A stretch of DNA of 39,723 nt. Source: an uncultured Bacilli bacterium (GTDB lineage: Bacteria; Bacillota_I; Bacilli_A; RF39; UBA660). Both the position numbers and the translations under genes were made by a program. The notes beneath the pieces are model-generated. The model was not told where the DNA came from. It saw only the letters and a program-made list of their open reading frames with translations, and searched no databases. Shown here piece after piece: positions 39,666 to 39,723 of this stretch. Each line of letters begins with the position of its first letter. Within the stretch, counting starts at the first letter, position 1. The DNA is taken from contig CANPVU010000013.1 in the NCBI GenBank assembly GCA_947581765.1, forward strand, positions 1 through 39,723, given 5' to 3'.

Positions 39666-39723
39666 ATGTCTTAAGTGTTAACTTTTGAAAATGTCTCACG
39701 TTAATATATAATATGTCACTGAG
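39666..39723 (+). mobile_element. Possible transposon end with three transposase-binding repeats
   Basis: Three degenerate direct repeats of ATGTC (39666-39670, 39691-39695, 39713-39717), each part of a ~22-25 nt unit. On the minus strand the units read GACATtaTCATAAATTAAT, GACATTTTCAAAAGTTAAC and GACATATTATATATTAAC. Regularly spaced repeats beginning TGTC are typical of the ends of IS21- or Tn7/Tn552-like elements. The element would extend to the right of the window. No coding sequence of it is visible, so this is tentative. Confidence 0.4.

Noticed and set aside
1-39723. Mycoplasma-type code (TGA = Trp)
   Set aside because: TGA ends gerC, the GT84-like gene and yitT at the expected points, with the next gene overlapping it, and conserved Trp residues are TGG.
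1-39723. CRISPR arrays, tRNA, rRNA or riboswitches
   Set aside because: I saw no regular repeat-spacer array, no tRNA-like cloverleaf with TTCGA arm and no long structured leader; the leaders are very short.

Overview
The window is strongly AT-rich DNA (by eye about one quarter G+C) from a low-GC, Gram-positive-type endospore former. Evidence for spores is a germinant-receptor operon (gerA-gerC-gerB), a dacB-spmA-spmB cortex/maturation operon and a YutH-like spore-coat gene. TGA is used as a stop (for example gerC, the GT84-like gene and yitT) and Trp is TGG, so the standard bacterial code applies and not the mycoplasma code. Dense packing, short gaps and many 4-10 base overlaps fit a streamlined genome. 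A Bacilli-related uncultured gut lineage (RF39-like) is my inference; no rRNA or tRNA is present to confirm it.

Layout. 1-79: start of a gene leaving the window (perhaps an IS3-type transposase) behind a hairpin that holds its Shine-Dalgarno. 80-3264 (-): YutH-like protein, truA and two ECF-type ATPase genes with complementary active-site losses and no ecfT. 3347-4993 (+): fhs. 5026-6366 (-): PepD dipeptidase. 6454-10072 (+): gerA, gerC, gerB. 10056-10814 (-): tail-anchored unknown. 10917-11105 (+): ferredoxin. 11112-18478 (-): rluB-type synthase, two lipoproteins, spmB, spmA, dacB, a PMCA-type Ca2+ ATPase, a transposase-like HTH protein and a PH-domain protein. 18539-20148: two divergent unknown genes. 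20188-25089 (-): glucosaminidase, short pgi, a half-length cyclic-glucan-synthase-like GT84 protein, PAP2 phosphatase and a small acidic protein. 25237-27378 (+): rnr. 27435-31230 (-): helical unknown, YnbB-type PLP enzyme, SDR, YitT. 31322-39563: TPR-like protein, NlpC/P60 hydrolase, PP2C phosphatase, DUF1292 protein and four uncharacterised proteins, two of which look like mTERF-type helical repeats. 39617-39723: terminator and a likely transposon end.

The strongest unexpected signals are: (1) a recurrent compact gene start in which an extended -10 box, exactly 7 nt (6-8), an SD and 3-5 nt lead to the start codon, implying mRNAs that begin at the SD itself; (2) two sporulation genes (yutH-like, dacB) with TATAAT exactly 5 nt before ATG and no SD, implying leaderless mRNA; (3) spmB, which has no ATG, GTG or TTG for its conserved N-terminus and appears to start at ATA; (4) an EcfA1/EcfA2 pair able to form only one composite ATP site, with ecfT missing from its usual place; (5) an orphan GT84 half with degenerate catalytic motifs; (6) an uncharacterised block next to a PP2C phosphatase. 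No CRISPR array, riboswitch, tRNA or rRNA was seen. No stretch over 300 bases lacks a gene.
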